This document shows, piece after piece, positions 24,960 to 35,305 of a DNA stretch of 64,000 nucleotides (position 1 is its first letter; each line of letters opens with the position of its first letter). Under the pieces are notes generated by a model, which was given only the letters and a program-made list of their open reading frames with translations, was not told the DNA's origin and did not search any database. Source of the stretch: UMGS1975 sp959600905 (GTDB lineage: Bacteria; Bacillota; Clostridia; Christensenellales; QAND01); contig CAUGNO010000002.1 of NCBI GenBank assembly GCA_959600905.1, positions 159,859 to 223,858 on the forward strand. Direction: 5' to 3'. Position numbers and translations under genes: made by a program.

Positions 24960-25892
24960 CTATACTTCTTTGGGCTTTTCGATCACTTCATCCTTTTCAT
25001 TGACCTCAAAGGTAGGCGTTTGCCTCCCTTCCTCCTGGTAGGCCTGGATAAGGCCGCGCGCCGTATCGCCTTTCATCCATTCCAAAAATGCGTCGTCCGG
25101 GCTTTGCGCGCCCTCCTTTTCGCTGGGCTTTGCCAGTAGGTAATACTGATCTACCATGCCCACCAGCCGCTGATTGAGCACTTCTAGTTCCGGCGTCTCG
25201 GCACCATATAGGGCCCAGTTTTCCCTGCTCACAAACGCATACCCCTTTTTCTCCTGCGCTGTTTGCAGCATTTGCTGCCCGTCATCCGCCGCTTCTACAT
25301 ACCAATCGCCCACCGTGAGGCCTGCTTGCTGCAAAAGCCCGTTGATCTTGGTTTGCAGCTCGGTACCACTGGCCGGGTGCACAAAGGGCTGCTCTAGCAA
25401 GCTGAGGTGTTTTAATACATCCTGGGCCTTATACTTGCCAAGATGCTTTACCCGCGCCGGGTCCTCTTTGGGGCCCACAATCAGATAGGTATCGTAAAAC
25501 ACCGCCGCGCCATGATAGGTGCCTGTGTCCAAGGTATCGTTGATATCTGGCGTAAAGGGGGCCAAAATACAGCCTGCCTTTCCTTCACCGACCGCTGCCT
25601 GCAGCTCTTCCTCCGTGGCCGCCTGCGCTTTGGCCGTCCGCCCGGTTTCCTCTTTGTACGCATTTGCCAGCTTGGCAAACAGCGCGCTGTCCGCCATCGC
25701 CTGCGTCGTCATCACCTTGGCCGTCTTTTTGCCAAAGCAGGAACCGATGATAAATACCAATGCCACCAGCACCGCCAGCGCCGCAGCCGCTACGGCCAGC
25801 TGTTTACCGTTTATTTTTCGTCCGCCCGGGGATAGCTCCCCCTGGCTGCCCGCTTTGTGATATGTCTTTTTCGGAGGGATATATACTTCCAT
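24960..25892 (-). CDS. Membrane-anchored periplasmic-binding-protein-like protein (TupA-like fold)
   Basis: 310 residues; start at 25892 (MEVYIPPKKT) after AAGGGG. A cytoplasmic N-terminus of about 30 residues is followed by one membrane helix (about 32-52, ending GSCFG). The rest resembles a type II solute-binding fold: MTTQAMADSALFAKL, a DTYLIVGPKEDPARV segment very like tungstate-binding TupA, HPASGTELQTKI, and a C-terminal acidic tail. No ABC ATPase or permease is adjacent, so it may be an orphan receptor. Function not assigned; homology to TupA is judged by eye. Confidence 0.65.
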   Translation of the reverse strand: MEVYIPPKKTYHKAGSQGELSPGGRKINGKQLAVAAAALAVLVALVFIIGSCFGKKTAKVMTTQAMADSALFAKLANAYKEETGRTAKAQAATEEELQAAVGEGKAGCILAPFTPDINDTLDTGTYHGAAVFYDTYLIVGPKEDPARVKHLGKYKAQDVLKHLSLLEQPFVHPASGTELQTKINGLLQQAGLTVGDWYVEAADDGQQMLQTAQEKKGYAFVSRENWALYGAETPELEVLNQRLVGMVDQYYLLAKPSEKEGAQSPDDAFLEWMKGDTARGLIQAYQEEGRQTPTFEVNEKDEVIEKPKEV

Positions 25893-25975
25893 GCCGTTCC
25901 CCTTTTTAGAATCGTTTGTTTGTTTAGTATACCATATCCTTCCAATCTTAAACAAAGTGGCTTTTCTCAAATGAA

Positions 25976-26001
25976 AAAAGAGCGGATGCTCCGCTCTTTT
26001 T
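25976..26001 (-). terminator. Terminator after gyrA
   Basis: GAGCGGA/TCCGCTC stem with a T run on the minus strand (A run at 25974-25979). Confidence 0.8.
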
Positions 26002-26012
26002 GCGTTTATGTC

Positions 26013-28508
<2,496 letters not shown>

Positions 28509-28546
28509 GTTGTTCCCTCTTTTCCTTCCCGGCTATGCAAAACGCC

Positions 28547-28849
28547 TTATTTTTTCTTGCGCTTTGCGTTTGCCTGGCGCTCTGCCAATACCTCGGCCGC
28601 ATCCGTCATCGGGTCGCTGCTGCGTCTTTGGTCTTTGATCCTATCCCGGCGCTGTATGCGTTCATACGGCGTTTCGTTCATATGAGAGATGCGCTCTTCA
28701 AATTTTTTGGATACCGCACGCTGCTCCGCCTTGTACTGTTCCTTGGTTTTCCCCTTGCGGGATTTGTAGTAGCCATAGCCGCCAAAGACAAAGCACGCAA
28801 TGCCCAGAATCAGCCACAGCGGGCTTCCGGATGCAAAAAGTCCTTCCAT
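28547..28849 (-). CDS. Small single-helix membrane protein between gyrB and gyrA
   Basis: 100 residues; start at 28849 (MEGLFASGSP) after GGAGGAGGAAAAG. One membrane helix (about 9-26) is followed by a highly basic, charged cytoplasmic tail ending in RKKK. No known domain is recognised. It lies in the gyrB-gyrA operon, 28 bases after gyrB and 38 before gyrA, so it is co-transcribed. Function unknown. Confidence 0.75.
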   Translation of the reverse strand: MEGLFASGSPLWLILGIACFVFGGYGYYKSRKGKTKEQYKAEQRAVSKKFEERISHMNETPYERIQRRDRIKDQRRSSDPMTDAAEVLAERQANAKRKKK

Positions 28850-28877
28850 CTCTTTTCCTCCTCCGTCTGCGTTGCCT

Positions 28878-30884
28878 TTACACGTCCAAATTGGCAACCA
28901 ATTTACAGTTCTCTTCGATAAATTCGCGCCGTGGCTCTACCTGGTCCCCCATCAAGACAGAGAAGATCTGGTCGGCTGCCATCGCGTCCTCCAGGGAAAC
29001 CCGGAGAATGGTGCGCGTCTCCGGGTCCATCGTCGTCTCCCACAGCTGCTCCGGGTTCATTTCGCCCAAACCCTTATACCGCTGGATCTCTACGCCCTGG
29101 CGCCCGCCTTCGCTGAGCTCGCGCTCCAATTCCTCGTCCTCATAGCAATAAGTTTCCTTTTTCCCGCGCTTTACCTTAAACAGCGGCGGCTGGGCAATGT
29201 ATACATGCCCCTGCTCCACCAACGGGCGCATATAGCGGAAGAAAAAGGTCAAAAGCAAAATGCGGATATGGCTGCCGTCCACGTCGGCATCCGTCATGCA
29301 GATGATGCGGTCATACCGCAGCTTTTCTATGTCAAAATCCTCGCCGATGCCCGCGCCGAACGCCGTGATCATCGCCTTGATCTCCGCGTTGGCCAGCATG
29401 CGGTCCAGCCTGGTCTTTTCTACGTTTAAGATCTTGCCGCGCAGCGGTAAGATCGCTTGGAAGGTTCTATCCCGCCCCTGTTTGGCGCTGCCGCCTGCGG
29501 AATCCCCCTCTACGATGAAAATTTCGCATACGCTGGGATCCTTTTCCGAGCAGTCCGCCAATTTCCCGGGCAATGCGTTGGATTCCAGCGCGCCTTTGCG
29601 CAGTGTCATTTCCCGGGCCTTGCGCGCTTCTTCCCGCGCCCGGCGCGCCACCAGGCATTTTTGGATCACCGTCTTTGCCACCTGCGGGTTCTCTTCAAAA
29701 AACGTGCTCAGCCCGTCAAACAAAGCGCCCTCCACCAGGCCGCGGATGTCCGCATTACCCAGCTTGGTCTTGGTCTGCCCTTCAAACTGCGGGTCCGTCA
29801 GCTTTACGCTGATGACGCTGGTCAGCCCCTCGCGTACATCCTCACCCGATAGATTGGCATCGTTTTGCTTTAATAAACCAAACTTTCTGGCATAATCGTT
29901 GACCGCGCGCGTCATCCCGTTCTTAAAGCCTGTCAGGTGTACACCGCCCTCATGGGTCGCGATGTTGTTGGCAAAGGTGTAGGTGTTTTCCACAAAGCCA
30001 TCGGTATACTGCAAACCAATCTCCACCGATGCATCCTCTTTTTTGGCGGAAATATACACCGGCGGCTCATGCAATACCGTCTTGCTGCGGTTCAGATACT
30101 CCACAAAGCTCGGGATGCCGCCTTCAAAATGGAATACGTCCTCCTTGCCGTCGCTTACGTCGCGCAGCACGATTTTGATGCCGCTGTTCAGGTGCGCCAA
30201 CTCGCGCAGCCGCCCCTTCAGTACGTCGTATTCCAGGTGCGTACCCTTGTCGAAAATCTCCTTGTCCGGCAAAAACCGAATCACGGTGCCGGTGATCTCC
30301 ACCGGCTCCATCTTTTCCACGTATGATACCGGCTCACCGCGCACATAGTCCTGATGGTAGTGGTAGCCGTCCCGGTATACGTCCGCCGTCAGCCACTCGG
30401 ACAGCGCGTTGACAACGCTGACGCCTACCCCGTGCAGGCCGCCGGATACCTTGTATCCGCCGCCGCCGAATTTGCCGCCGGCATGCAGCATGGTCAGCGC
30501 TACCTCCAGTGCGCTTTTCCCCACCTTAGGATGAATATCCACCGGGATGCCACGCCCGTTGTCCGTCACGCTGCAGCTGCCGTCATGATAAAGCTGTACG
30601 GTGATCTCATCGCAGTAGCCCGCCATCGCCTCGTCGATGCTGTTGTCCACGATTTCCTGCACCAGATGGTGCATCCCGCGGGAATCGGTAGAGCCGATGT
30701 ACATCCCGGGGCGGACACGCACCGCTTCCAGCCCTTCCAGCACCTGGATCTCGTCCGCCCGGTATTCCCCCTCTACGGATGCATCCATCGTGCCCTCTTC
30801 AAATTCCACAGGCTCATAGGCCTGGCTTTCCTGTTCTTCCAAAATTTTGTTTTCCTGGTTTTCCATCTCGTTCATAAAGTTCAT
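28878..30884 (-). CDS. gyrB: DNA gyrase subunit B
   Basis: 668 residues. The ATG at 30884 follows GAGAGGTGA and lies one base after the remB-like stop. GHKL ATPase motifs (EIVDNSIDEA, DNGRGIPVD, GGLHGVG), the TOPRIM EGDSAGG and TDADVDGSH, and the C-terminal YKGLGEMNPEQLW are intact. Unusually, about 40 acidic residues precede the conserved YRADEIQVLEGLEAV segment; B. subtilis has about nine. GyrB supplies ATP hydrolysis for supercoiling. It probably depends on coupling to remB for translation. Confidence 0.98.
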   Translation of the reverse strand: MNFMNEMENQENKILEEQESQAYEPVEFEEGTMDASVEGEYRADEIQVLEGLEAVRVRPGMYIGSTDSRGMHHLVQEIVDNSIDEAMAGYCDEITVQLYHDGSCSVTDNGRGIPVDIHPKVGKSALEVALTMLHAGGKFGGGGYKVSGGLHGVGVSVVNALSEWLTADVYRDGYHYHQDYVRGEPVSYVEKMEPVEITGTVIRFLPDKEIFDKGTHLEYDVLKGRLRELAHLNSGIKIVLRDVSDGKEDVFHFEGGIPSFVEYLNRSKTVLHEPPVYISAKKEDASVEIGLQYTDGFVENTYTFANNIATHEGGVHLTGFKNGMTRAVNDYARKFGLLKQNDANLSGEDVREGLTSVISVKLTDPQFEGQTKTKLGNADIRGLVEGALFDGLSTFFEENPQVAKTVIQKCLVARRAREEARKAREMTLRKGALESNALPGKLADCSEKDPSVCEIFIVEGDSAGGSAKQGRDRTFQAILPLRGKILNVEKTRLDRMLANAEIKAMITAFGAGIGEDFDIEKLRYDRIICMTDADVDGSHIRILLLTFFFRYMRPLVEQGHVYIAQPPLFKVKRGKKETYCYEDEELERELSEGGRQGVEIQRYKGLGEMNPEQLWETTMDPETRTILRVSLEDAMAADQIFSVLMGDQVEPRREFIEENCKLVANLDV

Positions 30885-30885
30885 T

Positions 30886-31161
30886 TCACCTCTCGGCTGC
30901 TTTCTCCGCCCGCTTTTGCAGCGTAGCGGCAGAGATTGGGGATGCATAGACGCGCTCATTTCCCTGAGGTGTAGACGTGACAACATAGCTCTTAACCAGC
31001 GTGGGGTCGATCACGATCAGCGTCCCGTTGTCCTCAGCGGCCTGCAAAAAGCGCTGCGTCTGCGCATTTTTTTCGCAGCCGTCGGCCCTCAATACAAACA
31101 GCACATCCTCAAAAAAACAGCAAAATTCTCCACCTAGATGAAGAATCATTGCTTTCACCAT
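30886..31161 (-). CDS. remB: RemB/YaaB-like DUF370 protein
   Basis: 91 residues. It occupies the recF-remB-gyrB position known in Bacillus. The N-terminus ILHLGGEF and the C-terminal YVVTSTPQG...YASPISAATLQKRA match RemB/YaaB. The start used is the ATG at 31161 after GAGGTAGG; an in-frame ATG at 31149 is also possible. In B. subtilis the paralogue RemA is a DNA-binding activator of matrix and osmoprotection genes; the role of RemB is less clear. Next gene gyrB starts one base after the stop. Confidence 0.85.
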   Translation of the reverse strand: MVKAMILHLGGEFCCFFEDVLFVLRADGCEKNAQTQRFLQAAEDNGTLIVIDPTLVKSYVVTSTPQGNERVYASPISAATLQKRAEKAAER

Positions 31162-31316
31162 CCTACCTCAAGTGTTTTGTATTTATGTTATTATTATATA
31201 CTATATTATATTATAAAGAAAGTCTTTTCCCCGTTTTTTCTGGTGCTGCGCCGCCGGGCATTTCCTTCAAAAAGGGTGTTTTTCCGCTCATGATTATTGC
31301 AGCCTTCCCAGCGCTT

Positions 31317-32393
31317 TTATTCCATAATTTCTCCTTGGAATACCCTGTACACACAGCTTGCCTTCAAATGCTTTGGCGGCTTTGTCGCCGTGGTAAGCAG
31401 CACCTGCCCTTCCACCTGTTCTGTCAAGGCCTGCTGGCGCTTTAGATCCAATTCCGACAGCACGTCATCCAGCATCAGTACCGGCCGGTGCCCTGTGCGT
31501 GCGCGCATGCGCTCCACCTCCGCCAGCTTCAGCGCCAGCACCGCGGTCCTCTGCTGCCCCTGGGAAGCATAGCTGCGGGCCGGCTTGTCCGCAATGGATA
31601 CCTCCACATCATCCCTGTGCGGCCCTACGCTTGTCATATACCGCCGCCGGTCCGTCTCCCTTGCATTTGCCAAGAGGGAAGATAGCTCTGCTTCTATCTC
31701 CGCCCGCTCTCCCTCCGCCACCTGGGAACGATAGCAGGCTTGCATCTGCTCTCCCTCTGCAATGTCCGCATACAGCTGCGCCGCCAGCGGCTGTATTTCC
31801 CGGCAGAATTGCTGCCTATGCCACAATACCTCCGCCCCTGCCTGGGCCATGGTCTGCTCATAGGCCTCATATATCGCAGCCTCCTCTATGCCCTTTTTCA
31901 GCATTGCATTGCGCTGGGAGAGCGCCGCGTTATATCTTGTCAGCGCCGAAAAATACGCAGGGCTCATCTGGCACAGCGCTGTGTCTAAATACCGTCTTCT
32001 CAGGCTCGGCCCGCCCTTGATGAGCTGAAGGTCCTCCGGCGCGAATAAAACGCATTGCACATGCCCCATCAATTCGCTCATCCTGCGAATCGGCACGCCG
32101 GATACCGAGATCCGCTTATGGCGGTTGGCTTCCAGCATCACCTGAATATGCCGGGGGCCGTCTGCACGCGCCACACGCAGACCGATGCGCGCATCCTTTT
32201 TGCCATAGGATACCATTTCAGCGCTCTGCACCGTCCTATGGCTTTTGCCCAAGCAGCAAACATGCACCGCCTCCAGCAAATTGGTCTTTCCCTGCGCGTT
32301 GCCGCCCCAAAATACCGAAAGGCCGGTTTCCAAGGAAAGGGAAAGCCTGGTATAGTTTCGAAAATCTTGTAGCCTCAGCTCTGTAATGACCAT
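31317..32393 (-). CDS. recF: DNA replication and repair protein RecF
   Basis: 358 residues. Walker A GGNAQGKTN, signature-like YASQGQQRT and Walker B LMLDDVLSEL define this SMC-like ATPase that loads RecA at single-strand gaps with RecO and RecR. Its usual neighbour dnaN is 16.6 kb away and the small S4-domain yaaA gene is missing. A TGGTATAAT extended -10 element lies 41-46 bases upstream, so recF has its own promoter here. Confidence 0.96.
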   Translation of the reverse strand: MVITELRLQDFRNYTRLSLSLETGLSVFWGGNAQGKTNLLEAVHVCCLGKSHRTVQSAEMVSYGKKDARIGLRVARADGPRHIQVMLEANRHKRISVSGVPIRRMSELMGHVQCVLFAPEDLQLIKGGPSLRRRYLDTALCQMSPAYFSALTRYNAALSQRNAMLKKGIEEAAIYEAYEQTMAQAGAEVLWHRQQFCREIQPLAAQLYADIAEGEQMQACYRSQVAEGERAEIEAELSSLLANARETDRRRYMTSVGPHRDDVEVSIADKPARSYASQGQQRTAVLALKLAEVERMRARTGHRPVLMLDDVLSELDLKRQQALTEQVEGQVLLTTATKPPKHLKASCVYRVFQGEIME

Positions 32394-32433
32394 CGCTTTC
32401 CCCTACCCCTTTCTCAGTTTCGTTTGGTTCTTT

Positions 32434-32442
32434 ATTATACCA
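32434..32442 (-). promoter_or_regulatory. Extended -10 promoter element of recF
   Basis: On the minus strand the sequence reads TGGTATAAT (TGn plus consensus -10). No good -35 is visible, as expected for an extended -10 promoter. Confidence 0.6.
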
Positions 32443-32465
32443 TATCCCAAACCCAATATAGACAG

Positions 32466-32493
32466 TTGCATTTTATTTTCTATATGCTACACT
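32466..32493 (+). promoter_or_regulatory. Candidate promoter of alcohol dehydrogenase copy 1
   Basis: TTGCAT at 32466-32471, 16-bp spacer, TACACT at 32488-32493. The leader is about 150 bases long and ends with hairpin AGCC-GAAAG-GGCT (32612-32624) just before the ribosome binding site. Confidence 0.55.
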
Positions 32494-32646
32494 AATAGCA
32501 ATTTCAAAATCCTTTTTCATTATTTTCTTTTTCTTTTTTCATTTCCTGGTCGATATCTCCATTGTATTTTCGTTTGCCTTTTGTTTTATAACGTTTTTTT
32601 GCAACCCAAAAAGCCGAAAGGGCTACTTCATTTAGGAGGTTTTTCT

Positions 32647-33801
32647 ATGCTGAATTTTGTCTTTCATTCTCCCACCAAGTTCGTCTTTGGCAAAGGCGAA
32701 GAAAACAATGTCGGATCGTATCTGCATCCTTATACGCCCCAAAAAGTATTGGTTGTCTATGGCGGCCGGAGCGCAGAGAGATCTGGGCTTCTCGGCCGGG
32801 TTTATGCTTCGCTCAAGCAAGCGGGCCTACCCTATGTCAGCCTCAGCGGCGTGCAGCCCAATCCGCGGTATGAGCTGGCACAGGAGGGCATAGCCCTTTG
32901 CAAACGCGAGCAGGTGGATTTTGTTTTGGCCATTGGCGGCGGCAGCGTCATAGATACCGCAAAATGCATTGCCGCCGGCGCCCTGTATGATGGCGATCCC
33001 TGGCAAGATTTTTTCATCGATAAAAAGACTGCCCAGGCCGCCCTGCCTGTGGCATGCATCCTCACCATTGCAGCGGCAGGCTCTGAAGGCAGCTGGGATG
33101 CCGTCATCACCCATGAAGCGCAGGGGTTAAAGGAAATGATGCGTTCAGAGGCCATCCGCCCTGTGCTCAGCATTTTGAATCCTGAGCTTACCATGTCGCT
33201 GCCTGCCTATCAAACGGCCTGCGGGGTCACGGATATGTTCGTGCATATCACAGAGCGCTATTTTACCAATACAAGGGATGTAGATATCACCGATGAATTG
33301 GCAGAAGCACTGATGCGTACCATCCTCAAATACGGCATCCTCTGCGTCAAAGAGCCGGATAACTACAATGCCCGCGCACAGATCATGTGGGCCGGCACGC
33401 TGGCGCATAACGATCTGTGCGGTGTAGGCCGCGAGCAGGATTGGACCAGCCACCATATCCAGCGCCGCATCGGCGCCAAATACGACAGCGCCCACGGCGC
33501 AGGCCTGGCCACCATCTTCCCCGCCTGGGCCCAGTACGTCTATAAGCATAATGTGCCCCGCTTTGTGCGCTTTGCCACCAAGGTCATGGGCGTAGACAAC
33601 GACGTGTTCCATCCCGAAGAAGTGGCGCTGGAAGGCATCCGCCGCATCAAAGCCTACTTTGCTTCGCTCGGCATGCCCACCACGCTGTCCGAGCTCGGCG
33701 TGAAAGAGGAAGATATCCAAGCATTGGCCGATACAGCCGATGGCGTTTATGTGCCTCTGTCTCGTGATGACATCGTCAAAATCTATGATTTAGCACGCTG
33801 A
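32647..33801 (+). CDS. YqhD/BDH-type iron alcohol dehydrogenase, copy 1
   Basis: 384 residues; ATG after TTTAGGAGG. NAD(P)-binding GGGSVID near residue 98; metal ligands by alignment with the family are D196 and H200 (DMFVH), H269 and H283. Such enzymes reduce aldehydes such as butyraldehyde to alcohols with NAD(P)H. Residue 273, a His in all four paralogues here and in the family (equivalent to FucO His267), is Arg (CGC for CAC), so activity may be altered. A frame extension to 32386 lacks a site and is rejected. The last third is nearly identical in DNA to copies 2 and 3. Own promoter and terminator. Confidence 0.94.
   Translation: MLNFVFHSPTKFVFGKGEENNVGSYLHPYTPQKVLVVYGGRSAERSGLLGRVYASLKQAGLPYVSLSGVQPNPRYELAQEGIALCKREQVDFVLAIGGGSVIDTAKCIAAGALYDGDPWQDFFIDKKTAQAALPVACILTIAAAGSEGSWDAVITHEAQGLKEMMRSEAIRPVLSILNPELTMSLPAYQTACGVTDMFVHITERYFTNTRDVDITDELAEALMRTILKYGILCVKEPDNYNARAQIMWAGTLAHNDLCGVGREQDWTSHHIQRRIGAKYDSAHGAGLATIFPAWAQYVYKHNVPRFVRFATKVMGVDNDVFHPEEVALEGIRRIKAYFASLGMPTTLSELGVKEEDIQALADTADGVYVPLSRDDIVKIYDLAR
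33463..33704 (+). repeat. Near-identical 3' block shared by dehydrogenase copies 1 and 2
   Basis: From 33465 to 33704 the DNA matches 34795-35034 with one difference that I can see (C/T in AGCCTAC). Surrounding gene parts are clearly more divergent. Copy 3 (36124-36365) matches almost as well. Confidence 0.85.
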
Positions 33802-33815
33802 CCATTTCCCAAAGA

Positions 33816-33841
33816 AAAGCAGGCAATAGGCCTGCTTTTTT
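33816..33841 (+). terminator. Terminator of dehydrogenase copy 1
   Basis: AGCAGGC/GCCTGCT-type stem followed by T residues. Confidence 0.8.
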
Positions 33842-33861
33842 CTCTTTCTTTTGCTTGTCTG

Positions 33862-33890
33862 TTGCAAATCCCGTTTCATGCGTGTACACT
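33862..33890 (+). promoter_or_regulatory. Candidate promoter of dehydrogenase copy 2
   Basis: TTGCAA at 33862-33867, 17-bp spacer, TACACT at 33885-33890. Confidence 0.6.
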
Positions 33891-33916
33891 AGCGGTGTAT
33901 TTCATAGATATGTTTC

Positions 33917-33957
33917 AGGGGTGTTTTTGCGCCCCTCTTAATACGGCCGTTTCGGCT
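33917..33957 (+). promoter_or_regulatory. Two leader hairpins of dehydrogenase copy 2
   Basis: AGGGGTG/CGCCCCT (33917-33936) and GCCG-TTT-CGGC (33946-33956) occupy the leader, the second ending 5-10 bases before the AGGAGG site. Copy 3 has an equivalent pair. Confidence 0.5.
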
Positions 33958-33976
33958 CATGTGTAGGAGGTTACTC

Positions 33977-35131
33977 ATGTTAAACTTCACTTTCTACTCT
34001 CCCACCAAGTTCGTCTTTGGCAAGGGCGAAGAAAACAACATCGGCCAGCTGCTTTCCCAGCGCGGTGCTAAAAAGGTGCTGCTGCATTACGGCGGCCAGA
34101 GCGCGGAAAAATCCGGCCTGCTGGGCCGTGTCCGTACCTCGCTGAAGGGCGCTGGCATCGAGTTTGTCGAATTGGGCGGCGTACACCCCAACCCGCGGTA
34201 TTCTTTGGCGCAAAAGGGCATTGAACTCGTTCGCAAAGAAAATGTGGATCTAATTTTGGCCGTCGGCGGCGGTAGCACGTTGGATAGTTCCAAATGCATT
34301 GCTGTCGGTGCGCTGCACGATGGCGATGTTTGGCAGGATAAGTACATCGATAAACAGCCGGTTACCCAAGCTTTGCCCGTAGCGTGCATTCTCACCATCG
34401 CAGCCGCCGGGTCAGAGGGCAGCTATAGCTCTGTTATCACCAACGAAGAAGCCGGCATTAAAGAAGGCATTCGCTCCGATCTCATCCGTCCTGTGCTGGC
34501 CGTGATGAATCCGGAATTGACCATGACACTGCCCGCCTACCAGACAGCCTGCGGCGTCACGGATATGTTCATCCACCTGACCGAGCGTTACTTTACCAAC
34601 ACAAAAGATGTAAACATCACCGATGAGCTCACCGAAGGGTTGATGCGCACCATCCTCAAATACGGCATTGTCTGCGTCAAAGAGCCGGATAACTACAATG
34701 CCCGTGCACAGATCATGTGGGCCGGCACCCTCGCCCACAACGATCTATGCGGTGTAGGCCGCGAGCAGGATTGGGCCAGCCATCATATCCAGCACCGCAT
34801 CGGCGCCAAATACGACAGCGCCCACGGCGCAGGCCTGGCCACCATCTTCCCCGCCTGGGCCCAGTACGTCTATAAGCATAATGTGCCCCGCTTTGTGCGC
34901 TTTGCCACCAAGGTCATGGGCGTAGACAACGACGTGTTCCATCCCGAAGAAGTGGCGCTGGAAGGCATCCGCCGCATCAAAGCTTACTTTGCTTCGCTCG
35001 GCATGCCCACCACGCTGTCCGAGCTCGGCGTGAAGGATGAGGACATCAAAGAGCTGGCAAATATGTATGACGGCAAATTTGTAGAGCTCACCCCAGCCGA
35101 TATCAAAAAGATCTATGAACTCGCTCGGTAA
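33977..35131 (+). CDS. YqhD/BDH-type iron alcohol dehydrogenase, copy 2
   Basis: 384 residues; ATG at 33977 after TAGGAGG. Same family features as copy 1, with D196, H200, H269, H273 and H283 all present (HHIQHRIGAKYDSAHG), so it should be active. The nucleotide loop reads GGGSTLDSSK instead of GGGSVIDTAK, a possible change in cofactor binding. Its first 75 codons are identical in DNA to copy 3 over 198 bp, and its 3' third to copy 1, while the middle differs from both: a mosaic. Own promoter and terminator, so the copies can be regulated separately. Confidence 0.94.
   Translation: MLNFTFYSPTKFVFGKGEENNIGQLLSQRGAKKVLLHYGGQSAEKSGLLGRVRTSLKGAGIEFVELGGVHPNPRYSLAQKGIELVRKENVDLILAVGGGSTLDSSKCIAVGALHDGDVWQDKYIDKQPVTQALPVACILTIAAAGSEGSYSSVITNEEAGIKEGIRSDLIRPVLAVMNPELTMTLPAYQTACGVTDMFIHLTERYFTNTKDVNITDELTEGLMRTILKYGIVCVKEPDNYNARAQIMWAGTLAHNDLCGVGREQDWASHHIQHRIGAKYDSAHGAGLATIFPAWAQYVYKHNVPRFVRFATKVMGVDNDVFHPEEVALEGIRRIKAYFASLGMPTTLSELGVKDEDIKELANMYDGKFVELTPADIKKIYELAR
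34007..34204 (+). repeat. 198-bp block identical to dehydrogenase copy 3 (35336-35533)
   Basis: Base-by-base reading shows no difference over 198 bp at an offset of 1329, including third codon positions; differences resume on both sides. Confidence 0.9.
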
Positions 35132-35140
35132 AAAGCAAAA

Positions 35141-35165
35141 AAGCAGGCAAATGCCTGCTTTTTTT
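35141..35165 (+). terminator. Terminator of dehydrogenase copy 2
   Basis: AAGCAGGC-AAAT-GCCTGCTT plus T run; the same sequence ends copy 3. Confidence 0.85.
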
Positions 35166-35198
35166 ATTGGTAGGTAAAAATGGTTACAAATGGGTATC

Positions 35199-35227
35199 TT
35201 GAAATCCTAATTGTATCTAGCTATACT
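35199..35227 (+). promoter_or_regulatory. Candidate promoter of dehydrogenase copy 3
   Basis: TTGAAA at 35199-35204, 17-bp spacer, TATACT at 35222-35227; close to consensus. Confidence 0.7.
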
Positions 35228-35250
35228 GTCTATGTATTGCTTTTTTATGT

Positions 35251-35287
35251 TTGGGAGATTCCCAATCAATCAACAGCCGTTTCGGCT
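35251..35287 (+). promoter_or_regulatory. Two leader hairpins of dehydrogenase copy 3
   Basis: TTGGGA-GAT-TCCCAA (35251-35265) and AGCCG-TTT-CGGCT (35275-35287), the latter five bases before GTAGGAGG. Confidence 0.5.
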
Positions 35288-35305
35288 TGCGTGTAGGAGG
35301 TTATC

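Noticed and set aside
32386..32646. 87-residue N-terminal extension of dehydrogenase copy 1
   Set aside because: The extension covers the promoter, lacks a ribosome binding site, and the ATG at 32647 aligns with all paralogues and has AGGAGG.
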